From JAVBKX01 sp031553835 (GTDB taxonomy: Bacteria; Bacteroidota; Bacteroidia; Bacteroidales; Azobacteroidaceae), in NCBI GenBank assembly GCA_031553835.1, contig JAVBKX010000038.1:6079-70078 (forward strand): a DNA stretch of 64,000 bases. The letters run 5' to 3'. This document shows, piece by piece, positions 54,635 to 63,686 of this stretch; positions within the stretch are counted from its first letter, which is position 1; each line of letters begins with the position of its first letter. The notes beneath the pieces were generated by a model. That model was not told the origin of the DNA and did not search any database. It saw only the letters and a program-made list of their open reading frames with translations. The position numbers were made by a program, and so were the translations under genes.

Positions 54635-55768
54635 TCAAGAATTTTCCGGCATTTCATAAGGTAAATCGTTGATAATCGAGAAAATTCGGTTAGCAATTGG
54701 ATTCAGGTCTAAATCATAATTATTATCGATAACCATATTACTCAAGATGACGATAATTTCTTTATCTTCTATTTCCTGTAGCAGGACAGAACGAAAACCA
54801 TTGATTCCTCCGGTATGGGTCAGTAACATTACCTCATGATCTATTCCGGGAAATGCTGCTTTACTCACTACCAAACCGTATGCATACATATTCAGAAACG
54901 GAGTAAACAGAATCTCTTTATTTTCTTCGGATAGCAACTTATTACCGGTTAATGCTTCTCCCCACATGAATAAATCCCCGACAGTCGAATAAATACATCC
55001 GGCCGCATAAACAGTAGCATATACATTGATAAAATCAGCATTACTATACACACTGCGTTTATAATCATAACCACTTGCTCTCCCCTGTACTATTATGGAA
55101 GGAATATCACAGCCGCTGTTTTTCATGCCCACTACATCGAATATTTTTTCCTTCAATACTTCGGCATACGTTTTTCCGGTCACGGCTTCGATAATTGCCC
55201 CCAGAATGTAATATCCCGAATTGGAATAACTAAATTTAGCACCCGGTTCAAACTGAAGGGTGTCACTGCAAAATCTTTTTATAAAATCGTTCCGTTGATA
55301 ATTGACTCCGGCTATACTTGAAAAAAAGTCGTCTCTTCCTGTATATTCGGGAATACCGGAAGTATGAGTCAGCAAATGATGGATATTCACCTTATTTCCA
55401 ATATCTTTCCGATAATAAGGCAAAAATTTTGAAACAGGATCCTCAAGTTTGAGTTTCCCTTCCTGTTTCAAAATCATTGTCAACATACCCGTAAACTGTT
55501 TGGTAATCGATGCAATCCGAAAACGGGTATTTACGTCATTTTCAACATTGAGCTCCCGGTTTGCTGGTCCGTATCCTTTTTGAAAAATGATCTTACCTTC
55601 TTTCGCAACCAAAACCACCCCATTAAACTGATGAAGTTGATGATAGGTGGATACAAGCTGATCAATCTGATCAGTATAATTTTGTTCTTTTGAATCTTCC
55701 GTCCGGTTACAACCAAACGTACATAGCCATATAACAAACAGTAATAAAACGGCTCTGAAATCTCTCAT
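54635..55768 (-). CDS. Serine hydrolase, beta-lactamase/D-Ala-D-Ala peptidase fold, lipoprotein
   Basis: About 377 residues from ATG 55768; upstream in-frame Met codons at 55804 and 55777 give an extra tail before the signal. A lipoprotein signal ends WLCTFGC. Class C-like motifs are SITK (SxxK) at about residue 83-86, YSNSGY (YxN) at about 183, and a KTG-equivalent THTGG near 318. The family covers esterases, peptidases and beta-lactamase relatives; the substrate is unknown. It is in the repeat-bracketed block with the DUF4143 gene, on the same strand and 149 bases upstream of it. Confidence 0.87.
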   Translation of the reverse strand: MRDFRAVLLLFVIWLCTFGCNRTEDSKEQNYTDQIDQLVSTYHQLHQFNGVVLVAKEGKIIFQKGYGPANRELNVENDVNTRFRIASITKQFTGMLTMILKQEGKLKLEDPVSKFLPYYRKDIGNKVNIHHLLTHTSGIPEYTGRDDFFSSIAGVNYQRNDFIKRFCSDTLQFEPGAKFSYSNSGYYILGAIIEAVTGKTYAEVLKEKIFDVVGMKNSGCDIPSIIVQGRASGYDYKRSVYSNADFINVYATVYAAGCIYSTVGDLFMWGEALTGNKLLSEENKEILFTPFLNMYAYGLVVSKAAFPGIDHEVMLLTHTGGINGFRSVLLQEIEDKEIIVILSNMVIDNNYDLDLNPIANRIFSIINDLPYEMPENS

Positions 55769-55852
55769 ATACAACATAAGGCTCCTGCCTTGAAAAACCA
55801 TCATTCATCTTATGCTACGCATCAACCGTACTATTTCTTTTGGCGCCACTAA

Positions 55853-55922
55853 CCTGCCCCGTTGAGCGAAGTCAGAGATTTCGCTCAACATGCGAATGCC
55901 ATTAGACTACGGCCAACGGGGG
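55853..55922. repeat. Diverged repeat element, copy 2, with hairpin
   Basis: Opens CCTGCCCCGTTGAGCGAA, contains a perfect 10-bp hairpin (55861-55870 with 55880-55889) and ends AGACTACGGCCAAC (55904-55917). Copy 1 is at 53197-53265 in the same orientation. Confidence 0.5.
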
Positions 55923-55960
55923 TTGAACTGCGCCAAACGCCTGATAGTACAACTGCGGTA

Positions 55961-56026
55961 GCCTGCCCCCTAAGGCAAGGGTTGCTTGCGTTTCAATGCA
56001 AGCAGAACCTACCTTAGGGAGCGGGC
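55961..56026. repeat. Long nested hairpin
   Basis: Outer arms 55961-55975 and 56012-56026 pair over 15 positions with one mismatch and one wobble (core CCCTAAGG/CCTTAGGG). An inner 6-bp stem GCTTGC/GCAAGC (55984-55989 with 55998-56003) lies inside. It is 18 bases downstream of the immunity-like gene and could act as its terminator, although it lacks a strong T-run. Confidence 0.65.
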
Positions 56027-56043
56027 GGGGGTAAAGTGCTGTC

Positions 56044-56346
56044 TTAAAAACCGGCTTGCCCTGCTGCTAATTTTTCTTTCGTCTCAAGTATCTTTTGTCG
56101 AAGTTCCACTTCTGTATAAAAGCCATGTGGTAAACCTAAATGGTCTTCTTCATAAGGAGAAAATCGACCAGCCACAGTTCCTAACTCAGCGAAAACTTGA
56201 CTCTCCAAGTCGCTTAAAGTCGTATTATCCAATTCTAAATCGTAGCAATAATAAAACTCATCACAAAAAACAGAAGCTGTGATTGTTCCTGCCAGATACA
56301 TATCCATTAGTTGACATAATCTTCTTTTATCGTTCTTGTCAAACAT
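56044..56346 (-). CDS. Immunity-protein candidate (colicin-D-immunity-like)
   Basis: 100 residues, no signal peptide, acidic and helical. It starts 4 bases after the stop of the Rhs toxin gene and is on the same strand, the normal place for an immunity gene. Patterns LMDMYLAGTITASVFCDEF near the N-terminus and an acidic C-terminal region followed by YTEVELRQKILETKEKL recall colicin-D-type (PF09204-like) immunity proteins; this is a resemblance by eye, not a search result. Expected role: cytoplasmic neutralisation of the toxin tip in producing cells. Confidence 0.72.
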   Translation of the reverse strand: MFDKNDKRRLCQLMDMYLAGTITASVFCDEFYYCYDLELDNTTLSDLESQVFAELGTVAGRFSPYEEDHLGLPHGFYTEVELRQKILETKEKLAAGQAGF

Positions 56347-56349
56347 AAA

Positions 56350-59300
56350 TCATGGGATTAAAGGTAATGGGCCTAATGCTTTTTGTGTGTACTTGAAATG
56401 CCAAATAGAATTAGTTGTTTGGTCATAAAGTATCTCCAAATTATATTGTGTTCCATTTTTCCACATTGGAGAATAATGCATTAACGCTCGAGAACCGCCG
56501 GGGTCAGGTAATCCCTTAGTTGTTTTAAGAACATCATCCATAAGTTGAAGCGGAACTTTACGCCCAGGCTCTGTCATATGTTGAGCAGCCGTTTTTCCAA
56601 AATTATACAGTTCTTTGCCTCCCCCCTTCGCGGCTCCTAACGAATAATTACCTCCCGCACCCACACTCATACCGGTTCCCATCACCGACATAAATGTTCC
56701 CATAGCTGCTATACGGTACTCTTCCGGTGAAGCGAATGAACCATCCAGGTGATACCCATATTGTGTCCTCAGGTTGGTACCAAAGACATAAAACATGTCT
56801 ATTGTCTGGTAAAACGATTCATTGACATAAGCCATCGCCCTGAAGGTCTCCCAAAAACCGGGTTGAGCGGCATAGATACCTTCCGGTCGAGAATCGGAAA
56901 AAGAACGAATGGGAGCAGAATTCAGGTATTCCAACTGTTGCAAATTGCCAAACCCTATACCTAAACCAGGATTAAAAGTCATCACCGTTAAATAATTACT
57001 ATCCCAACCAATACCTCCATAAAGAGTATTTGTATTAGAACCATAACCAACAGTATAGGTAGCTTTCTTCCAATCCCATTCAATAGGGTTCCAGTTGTCG
57101 TCATTTGCTTTGGCTCCATCATACAAAAACTTAAATAGAAGCACAGCGCCACCAGCAATCCACGCCAATGGGTTCTCTCCATCGGGATCCGCATAACTCA
57201 TCGGATTGTTAAAAACATAACTATACCGGTTATACCCCTGCAAAGAATAAGGATTCGGCACAAGGTTATCGGGACTCAACATCCGCCCTACCCGCGGGTC
57301 ATACAACCGCCCGTTCATATTAATCAATCCAACCTTATCAAGATGTTCATGTCCTGTATAGCCTCTGCTAAGCAGGCTGCTAACCGAAGGATTGTAATCA
57401 TTCCAATTGCCCGAATGCCGTCTCCTTCCCCAAGCATCGTAACCATACTCAGTAACAATCCCGCCTGAACTATTAGCAACGGCAGTGATGCTACCCAAAT
57501 GATCGGAACAAAGGTAATAAAAGTTTCCCTGATTCCCATTCTCTTTGATCCAGACTGCCGACATACCGGAAGGAGTTGGAATATAATGGTATTCCCGTGT
57601 AGTTACCCCGGCTTTTTCCCGTTCGTAATTGAGCGTATAAGACTTGTCCAAGGTCAGGGAAAAAGACGTGTATTCACGCATTTTCCGCCGTTGGGCATCC
57701 GAACCGTATTGGAAGTTATATTTATAATTTCCTTCCGTGATGGATGATACTTTATTCAACCCGTTATATGCAACGGTTTGTGCAGGCGCTGTATATTCGC
57801 CCGTAATGGATTGAACGGCATGAATCTTTTGCGGATCGTATTTGTAAGAACCTGTACCAGGTTTGGTTTCTATATTCCCGTTATCGTAATAAATCATAGA
57901 TTGAATACTCCCATTGTTGATCTGGTACGACTGCAACCACTCTAACCTGCTGTATTTGAAACTTTCGGTCTGCGATTTCTTTATATCTTTCCTGCCATCA
58001 ATCAGGAATGGATTGTTGGCATTCGGCGTATAATTCAAATGCTGGATACTTCCGGTTTTAATATCAGTGAGTGCATTGTAGGCATTATACACATATTCGG
58101 TAGTCAGGCCATTCCCATTCACCACTTTACGGATGGCTCCCATTTCATTGGTTTCCTGTAGTTTCCAGATAGATTGGGAAGACGAAGCATCCCGGATCTC
58201 GTACTGATAGCCAGCTTTGTTGTACCGGTTTTCAACTGTAAATCCGGAAGGGTAAGACATCAGGGTGATATTGCCGTAAACATCATAACCATAACTGGTC
58301 TTGAAAGCTTCACCTTCAATATTATCGGTGTAGGCGATTAACCGTCCCAATGGATCGTATTCGTACTGTTCTTTCATATTATCCGGGCCGGTTACTGTTT
58401 TCAGCAAACCATGGGATGCCTTACCTGTTTCCGTGTAATATTCGTACGAAGTGGTACCCAAAGGAGTTGTTTTTGTTTTTAGCCGTCCCAGGTTGTCATA
58501 CTTCATGGTGTATTGATTGGACCGGGCATCTTTCTGGCTGACTAATTCTCCAAAGGCATTATATCCATAGTCAATGCTTCCGGCATCGAGGTCTGTGAGT
58601 TTGTTTTGCCTTCCACAATCGTCATACCCCATGCTGATTATTTTGTCAGAACCAGCAGTATAAACATGGCTCATCTGGCCTCCGGCATAACTGCGGTACA
58701 GTGTCAGGTTGTTGGCATCTGTTATGTGGATACTGTTCCCCAATTGATCTTTCCGTTGTGTTACTGTATTTCCCGATGGGTCAGTAGTAGTGATTGTCCC
58801 TTCACCATAACTGTATTTGGTTTCCAGCGATTGGTATTTGGAACTACTTAATCGTCCATACTTGTCATATCCATAAGTGGTAGAAGCGCCGGCAGATGAC
58901 TTATACGGGTCACTAACACTTTTCAATACGCCTTTGGCATCATACGTCCTGTCCACTACAACTTTGGAAGAAAATCCCTGGGTTTCCCGCCGGATTTCCC
59001 GTCCCAGTTTATCGTAGTATATTTTCAGGTACGGTTGCCCGGGAACTTCTACCAAGGTGTAATAAGCGGCGTATTGCGGGGCATTGTCATCCGCTTTTTT
59101 CCGGTAATATTTGGTAATATTCCCATCGGGGCCGGTTGTTTCTTGCAACTCTCCCCGCACGTTATAGCGAAATGATTGGATCAATCCTGTAGTCAGGTTT
59201 GTTGCAGACAGCATATTCCCAGTTTTTGGGTCATATTCACATTCAATGGTCTGTCCCAATTCGTTTTTCTTTTGTTTAATGAACCTGTATTTAGTGTCAT

Positions 59301-62300
59301 ATACAAAAGAATTGGTACGGTTTTCTTCCCCGGAAGCAGAAAGAGTGACGCTACTCGGTAAGCCATACGAATTGGGAGTTGCGAATGTAGTGGTCAATGC
59401 TTTTGATTTTCCTGAATTCTGTATTATAGTCAACAAATTACCCAATCCATCATAAGTATATCTGGTGATTGGTGCATAAGATGCGGTTCCTCCGTAAGCA
59501 TTGCTGATTGTACTTTGTGTCAGCTTATTTGGAACCCACGACCCTTTCGTTTCGTATGAACTCGTTGTTGTTTTTGAGATACCATTCTGACTATAGGTCG
59601 TAATTACAGATGTCGGGTTTCCATAGGAATCATACACATAAGTGGTGTAATAGTTCCGGTTATTTAAATAATCCCGTACAGTGTCTGATTGAAGCCTGTC
59701 ATACAGGCTATAAGTATATCTTCGGCCTATAGACGATACCTTAGCTTTATCAGTCGTCGTAACAATTGTATAATAAGGTACCCAACTCTTCGTTTCTGAG
59801 GTTTCTTTGTAATGCGTTTTTGTGACCAGCTCCCTGGTGTTGTCTTTACATGTTACACTTTTGAATCCCAAGAGACCCCTTCCCTGGCGATGTAACGTCA
59901 ATCCGGCATAGGCATATTCCACTTTGTTTTTTCCGCCAATTCCATCCGGCACTTCAACTGATGATACCAGATAAAGTGGTCCTGCATAGTCGCAATATGG
60001 AAATGTGGATCCGGAACCTTTAGTATGAACGGTTTTGTTGGATGCTGGAACATAGGAGATTTTGATATTTTCGTTGATGGAATTATCGGTAATTGCATTT
60101 ACCAGATAATCTTGTGAAACATTTACATCAAAGAAAGTATAATTTTGCAGTAATGGTTTGAGCATGACGTCTGTATTGCCATCACCATTGAAGTCGCCAA
60201 ATCCACTGATGGCATTTAGTTCGTTGAATGGAATCCATTCCCTTATACCACCTTCTCCCGAAATAATGTACTGACAATAGGTTTGTTTTTCTTCAGGCAC
60301 ATTCGCCCAAACCGTATTATCAATGGGATACATCTCAAATTCATAAATCCCCCTCCAATCTTTCTTATTAGCCCAAATAGCTCCTTTGGGTTTATGTACA
60401 TTGAATATTTGCAACACATCCGCTTTTCCGTCTCCATTTATATCTTTAAACAATATTGTATTATCGGAAGAACACTGGATGATCTCATATCCTTTAGCCT
60501 TATTTGGATTACGAATGGCAGCTTCAAATTGAATTAAAGGACGGAACATAGAATGGGATACCTTTCCAAAGGAACTACCATTATATGTACAATAATCAAA
60601 TTTGTCCACAAAGTTTTTATCTGTTTTCGTAGTACTTTGCACCGAAATTATTTCGGTTCTGCCATCGCCGTCCACATCTGCAACTTGAATATTGTTAATG
60701 TTAAGGTCGGATAACGTGGTCAATAGAGTTGGGGTTATTTTATTTTTGACAGTATATATCTTTAATGTATTGGATGTTATGAACCCAAATTCCATAATGC
60801 CATCTCCATCAATATCAGATACATATAATTTTCCGCTTTGCGACCGAGTATTGAGACCATTGAGTCTTATCTTGGTTATGGATCCGTTTTCTTCATAGCA
60901 ATAATATGTAATATATTGCGTAATCGTAAATGGACTACCAGTTGTAGCTATTACATATGTTTCTTTAGCATTAATAATAATTTGATCTTTACCTATAGCC
61001 GCAAAATCCCCAACAATTGCACATCCTGCAGCAATAGTTTTTTTATGATCGAAACCAGTACCGGTTGAAAAATATATTTTATATTCACCATCATTTTTTT
61101 TATCATGTACCATTAAATCCGCTTTCCCATCCCCATTGAAGTCTCCAACATATACATCATTTGTGTTGATGCTACTAGAAATATTAGATAACGAAACAGT
61201 GACAGGCGCATCCACTCCCCGGTTCATCAGTTGCCAAGTGCCGGCATTAAAGGTAAGTACATCATCTAATCCGTCTCCATTGAAATCGCCGGTATAGATT
61301 TGACCATCCGGAATGTTCTTAATATAGGTATCAGGGGTGCCGATTTTTTTCTTCTTTGCTGATAATCCCCAGGAAACCGAAAGGGAGGAAGAGTTGTTGG
61401 AATCAAAGTGTTCTGTGACTGTTGTTAATCTTGAACCTATGTATGCATATTGTTCGTCGTAATCCATTTTGAATTCTTTGACATAGCTTCCTTCGCAGGT
61501 CAATACAATAGAGGTTAACAAATTCGCTTGAGACAAAGTTCCTCCGGAAACATAACGGGAACTTATATCACTTCTTTTCTTGTAATTAAAAGTGATTTTA
61601 TTATAAGTGGCCAATGAGGTTTTAGTATTACCAGTATAGTTAATAGTGGATATGAAGGACTCTCCATTTTCTGTTTTATAGATAAAAGTCATATAATTCC
61701 CATTCGGATCTGAAATCTTATTAATACGCCACGCCAATGGATTGGCCTTCCCGGATGCATACAAACGGGAATCGGAAGTATTACCATATTCGGCGACCTG
61801 TCCGTTTTTATATTCCACTTTAAACCAGGATGTAGTGCCACTACCATTGGCTGTGATACGGGAAAATGTTTCCACTTTGGTTCGGAATGTTCCGTCACTC
61901 GCTTTTACCAACCGGTTTCCATCCAAAGTCAAAGCATCATCGGCAGCATTATCACTATAGCTAATTCCATCGACAGTATTATCTGAAAAAAGATTTTTAC
62001 CGGACCTTGAAATAGCCGATAATCCGGATAGACCCCATTTTAAACCAAGAATTCCATTGCCAGCCTGACTGTTGTAAACAATAGCTAAATTGGGTTGCAT
62101 CCCCATGGTTCCCGGAGGAAGAGAGATCGGAATGCTATATGTAGCTGCTCCCGTTGGAGACACATCAAGGCTGCCACGGATCGAAGGCTGAAAATCCGGT
62201 TCCACACTGATATCGGTTATAGCAACATTGTAATTTACCAGATTATTATTCCCCTCATTTTGATTGGTAGAGATCCGTCCGATGAAAGTTTCCCCCTGTG

Positions 62301-62475
62301 TCGCTTTATACGAAAATCCGGGAGATAGCGTCACTGATTGACTTGCTTCTTTAATAATATTTCCCGCTTCTATTTTATTGAGCGTCAATGTGGCTGGTTG
62401 ACTGTATATGAAATGTATTGGTATAATTGTTATGACTATACATAACAAATTGTTAATGAGATATTTTATTTTCAT
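56350..62475 (-). CDS. Rhs/YD-repeat polymorphic toxin
   Basis: 2041-residue secreted protein with a Sec-type signal (to about residue 25). Order: SpvB-like N-terminal region (about 100-200, starting GSLDVSPTGAATYSIPISLPPG); six FG-GAP/VCBS calcium-type repeats (GDFNGDGLDDVL and similar, about 390-770); a long YD-repeat shell (about 900-1650; YDKLGREIRRET, YDPLGRLIAYTDN); the RHS core ending YDPRVGRMLSP ... DPDGENP (DPDG 1763-1766); then a non-Rhs C-terminal tip of about 275 residues. The last ~85 residues (about 1957-2041: AAQHMTEPGRKVPL ... NSIWHFKYTQ) look like a small RNase-type (BECR-fold-like) toxin, as an inference. The YD shell should enclose the toxin. The immunity gene follows. Confidence 0.9.
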   Translation of the reverse strand: MKIKYLINNLLCIVITIIPIHFIYSQPATLTLNKIEAGNIIKEASQSVTLSPGFSYKATQGETFIGRISTNQNEGNNNLVNYNVAITDISVEPDFQPSIRGSLDVSPTGAATYSIPISLPPGTMGMQPNLAIVYNSQAGNGILGLKWGLSGLSAISRSGKNLFSDNTVDGISYSDNAADDALTLDGNRLVKASDGTFRTKVETFSRITANGSGTTSWFKVEYKNGQVAEYGNTSDSRLYASGKANPLAWRINKISDPNGNYMTFIYKTENGESFISTINYTGNTKTSLATYNKITFNYKKRSDISSRYVSGGTLSQANLLTSIVLTCEGSYVKEFKMDYDEQYAYIGSRLTTVTEHFDSNNSSSLSVSWGLSAKKKKIGTPDTYIKNIPDGQIYTGDFNGDGLDDVLTFNAGTWQLMNRGVDAPVTVSLSNISSSINTNDVYVGDFNGDGKADLMVHDKKNDGEYKIYFSTGTGFDHKKTIAAGCAIVGDFAAIGKDQIIINAKETYVIATTGSPFTITQYITYYCYEENGSITKIRLNGLNTRSQSGKLYVSDIDGDGIMEFGFITSNTLKIYTVKNKITPTLLTTLSDLNINNIQVADVDGDGRTEIISVQSTTKTDKNFVDKFDYCTYNGSSFGKVSHSMFRPLIQFEAAIRNPNKAKGYEIIQCSSDNTILFKDINGDGKADVLQIFNVHKPKGAIWANKKDWRGIYEFEMYPIDNTVWANVPEEKQTYCQYIISGEGGIREWIPFNELNAISGFGDFNGDGNTDVMLKPLLQNYTFFDVNVSQDYLVNAITDNSINENIKISYVPASNKTVHTKGSGSTFPYCDYAGPLYLVSSVEVPDGIGGKNKVEYAYAGLTLHRQGRGLLGFKSVTCKDNTRELVTKTHYKETSETKSWVPYYTIVTTTDKAKVSSIGRRYTYSLYDRLQSDTVRDYLNNRNYYTTYVYDSYGNPTSVITTYSQNGISKTTTSSYETKGSWVPNKLTQSTISNAYGGTASYAPITRYTYDGLGNLLTIIQNSGKSKALTTTFATPNSYGLPSSVTLSASGEENRTNSFVYDTKYRFIKQKKNELGQTIECEYDPKTGNMLSATNLTTGLIQSFRYNVRGELQETTGPDGNITKYYRKKADDNAPQYAAYYTLVEVPGQPYLKIYYDKLGREIRRETQGFSSKVVVDRTYDAKGVLKSVSDPYKSSAGASTTYGYDKYGRLSSSKYQSLETKYSYGEGTITTTDPSGNTVTQRKDQLGNSIHITDANNLTLYRSYAGGQMSHVYTAGSDKIISMGYDDCGRQNKLTDLDAGSIDYGYNAFGELVSQKDARSNQYTMKYDNLGRLKTKTTPLGTTSYEYYTETGKASHGLLKTVTGPDNMKEQYEYDPLGRLIAYTDNIEGEAFKTSYGYDVYGNITLMSYPSGFTVENRYNKAGYQYEIRDASSSQSIWKLQETNEMGAIRKVVNGNGLTTEYVYNAYNALTDIKTGSIQHLNYTPNANNPFLIDGRKDIKKSQTESFKYSRLEWLQSYQINNGSIQSMIYYDNGNIETKPGTGSYKYDPQKIHAVQSITGEYTAPAQTVAYNGLNKVSSITEGNYKYNFQYGSDAQRRKMREYTSFSLTLDKSYTLNYEREKAGVTTREYHYIPTPSGMSAVWIKENGNQGNFYYLCSDHLGSITAVANSSGGIVTEYGYDAWGRRRHSGNWNDYNPSVSSLLSRGYTGHEHLDKVGLINMNGRLYDPRVGRMLSPDNLVPNPYSLQGYNRYSYVFNNPMSYADPDGENPLAWIAGGAVLLFKFLYDGAKANDDNWNPIEWDWKKATYTVGYGSNTNTLYGGIGWDSNYLTVMTFNPGLGIGFGNLQQLEYLNSAPIRSFSDSRPEGIYAAQPGFWETFRAMAYVNESFYQTIDMFYVFGTNLRTQYGYHLDGSFASPEEYRIAAMGTFMSVMGTGMSVGAGGNYSLGAAKGGGKELYNFGKTAAQHMTEPGRKVPLQLMDDVLKTTKGLPDPGGSRALMHYSPMWKNGTQYNLEILYDQTTNSIWHFKYTQKALGPLPLIP

Positions 62476-62497
62476 GATTATAATCTTTGAAGTATGA

Positions 62498-62944
62498 TTA
62501 TTTCTTAATAATTCTCCATTCTGTCTGATATTCTCCTGCCATGATTTTCATCACATAGATTCCTGCGGGCTGGTCACTAATATCAATCTCCGAGGTTCCT
62601 TCAATTGCCTTTTGGGCGATAATTAGCCGCCCTGAGAGGTTGTATAGTCGAATTTCAGCAATTTGGGATTCTGACAGGTTTTGTATTTCTACTTTCAATA
62701 ACCCGTCTGTTGGATTGGGATAAATCTTGATTTGAATGTCGGACAACATTTCGGAATATACCACCGCTGTTTCGGCAACAGGCATTGGTGCTACTTTTTG
62801 AGTCGTAATAGTAATGGTTCTACTGACACAGTTGCCGGCGGCATCATAACCAAAGGTTATCGTATTTTGTGCATATAATAATGAGCCACTCATACTTGTA
62901 ATCAAAACAAGTATCATATTGAAAATCGTTTTCATAACAGACAT
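62498..62944 (-). CDS. Short YD-motif protein with T9SS sorting domain
   Basis: 148 residues with signal peptide (to about 25, LLYAQ). The mature N-terminus has one YD-repeat-like unit (ITFGYDAAGNCVSRTI). The last ~75 residues are a type IX secretion sorting domain (IKIYPNPTDGLLKVEI ... QPAGIYVMKI). It lies 22 bases upstream of the Rhs gene in the same direction, so it is co-expressed. It may act as an outer-membrane-anchored partner or plug for the Rhs protein, but this is inference. Confidence 0.78.
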   Translation of the reverse strand: MSVMKTIFNMILVLITSMSGSLLYAQNTITFGYDAAGNCVSRTITITTQKVAPMPVAETAVVYSEMLSDIQIKIYPNPTDGLLKVEIQNLSESQIAEIRLYNLSGRLIIAQKAIEGTSEIDISDQPAGIYVMKIMAGEYQTEWRIIKK

Positions 62945-62949
62945 AATTT

Positions 62950-63686
62950 TTATTGATTTCCTTTCAACGTATTGATCTCCTTCTTCAATTCCGAAATCGC
63001 AGTTGCTTGAATTTTAATCGTTTCATCCTGTTGGATCAAATACAGTGTGAGTTCTTCGATCTTTTGGAGCAATTTCGCCTGCATTTCACCTACGCTGACA
63101 CCGTTGGTTTCTACTTCTACAGCAGAAGGGATATCAGGTAAATGCCGGTTTTCCTCTATAAAGTTAGAAACAGAAGTAAGGGAGGGTAATTGATAATCAT
63201 TAGCAAAAACATAATCGGGCCAATTGCTGTTGTCAATTTTGACTTCTTTGGCATGGATGGTGCCGTTAACATCTAATTTATTTTTAGGAAAAGGGACCCC
63301 GATGCCGACATTGCCATTTATTATTGGGAACCTGTGAAGATGTTAGTTCCTCTGGTCGCCAGTTCATACCAAGGCAGATTTACATCTGCTAAACCATAAG
63401 GAGCAAATTTTCTAAAAAATAATCGATCATTCGCTGCATAAGACGAAGATAATTGAAATTGGCAGTTGTTGTTGTTATCCGTATGTCTGATTACAAATAA
63501 AAAATTAAAATCACTACTGAGCGGATATCCCGGAGAAGCATACCCTCCGTATGCTCCGGAAAGTAAAGCTGAATTGAAAGTTTTTCCTGTTGGAATCCAA
63601 GGAGCCATACCTGTACCCAATTGTTGGGCGTTTACTGAACAAAAAATACTGAATGCGAGGATCGTTGAAATTAATAGATTTTTCAT
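62950..63686 (-). pseudogene. Tail-fibre-like protein with internal frameshift
   Basis: Two adjacent frames form one protein. The first (63686-63321) opens with a signal peptide (CSVNAQ) and ends GTNIFTGSQ followed by tandem stops. The second (from about 63326 to 62950, one frame over) reads INGNVGIGVPFPKNKLDVNG, then HAKEVKIDNSNWPDYVFA, NRHLPDIPSAVEV, and ends in a coiled coil (EMQAKLLQKIEELTLYLIQQ). This is the Bacteroidota tail-fibre-like family. A single missing base at about 63325-63329 (near TTCCCAA) explains the break; it could be a real mutation, an assembly error or a slip site. It is 5 bases upstream of the YD/T9SS gene. Confidence 0.72.

Noticed and set aside
53277..55768. DUF4143 ATPase plus serine hydrolase as an anti-phage defence pair
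   Set aside because: Neither has a recognised defence signature, and the 149-base gap argues against tight coupling.
53093..55820. Inverted 9-mers GCGTAGCAT (53093) and ATGCTACGC (55812) as mobile-element ends
   Set aside because: They do not extend beyond 9 bases and do not bracket the direct repeats symmetrically. A chance match is likely in 64 kb.
55861..55889. Integron attC-like site
   Set aside because: GTTGAGC and GCTCAAC fit the GTTRRRY/RYYYAAC core only because they are arms of one hairpin. There is no integrase gene or cassette array, and the spacing is wrong.
56350..62475. T6SS-delivered Rhs effector
   Set aside because: The N-terminus is a Sec signal followed by SpvB/FG-GAP domains; no PAAR, VgrG or adaptor gene is present in the window.
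62953..63141. Plus-strand 62-residue reading frame beside the Rhs operon
   Set aside because: It is the antisense of the C-terminal coiled coil of the tail-fibre-like gene.
63321..63330. Programmed -1 frameshift in the tail-fibre-like gene
   Set aside because: No classical X_XXY_YYZ slippery heptamer or downstream stem is present, so mutation or sequence error is the simpler reading. Kept only as an alternative.
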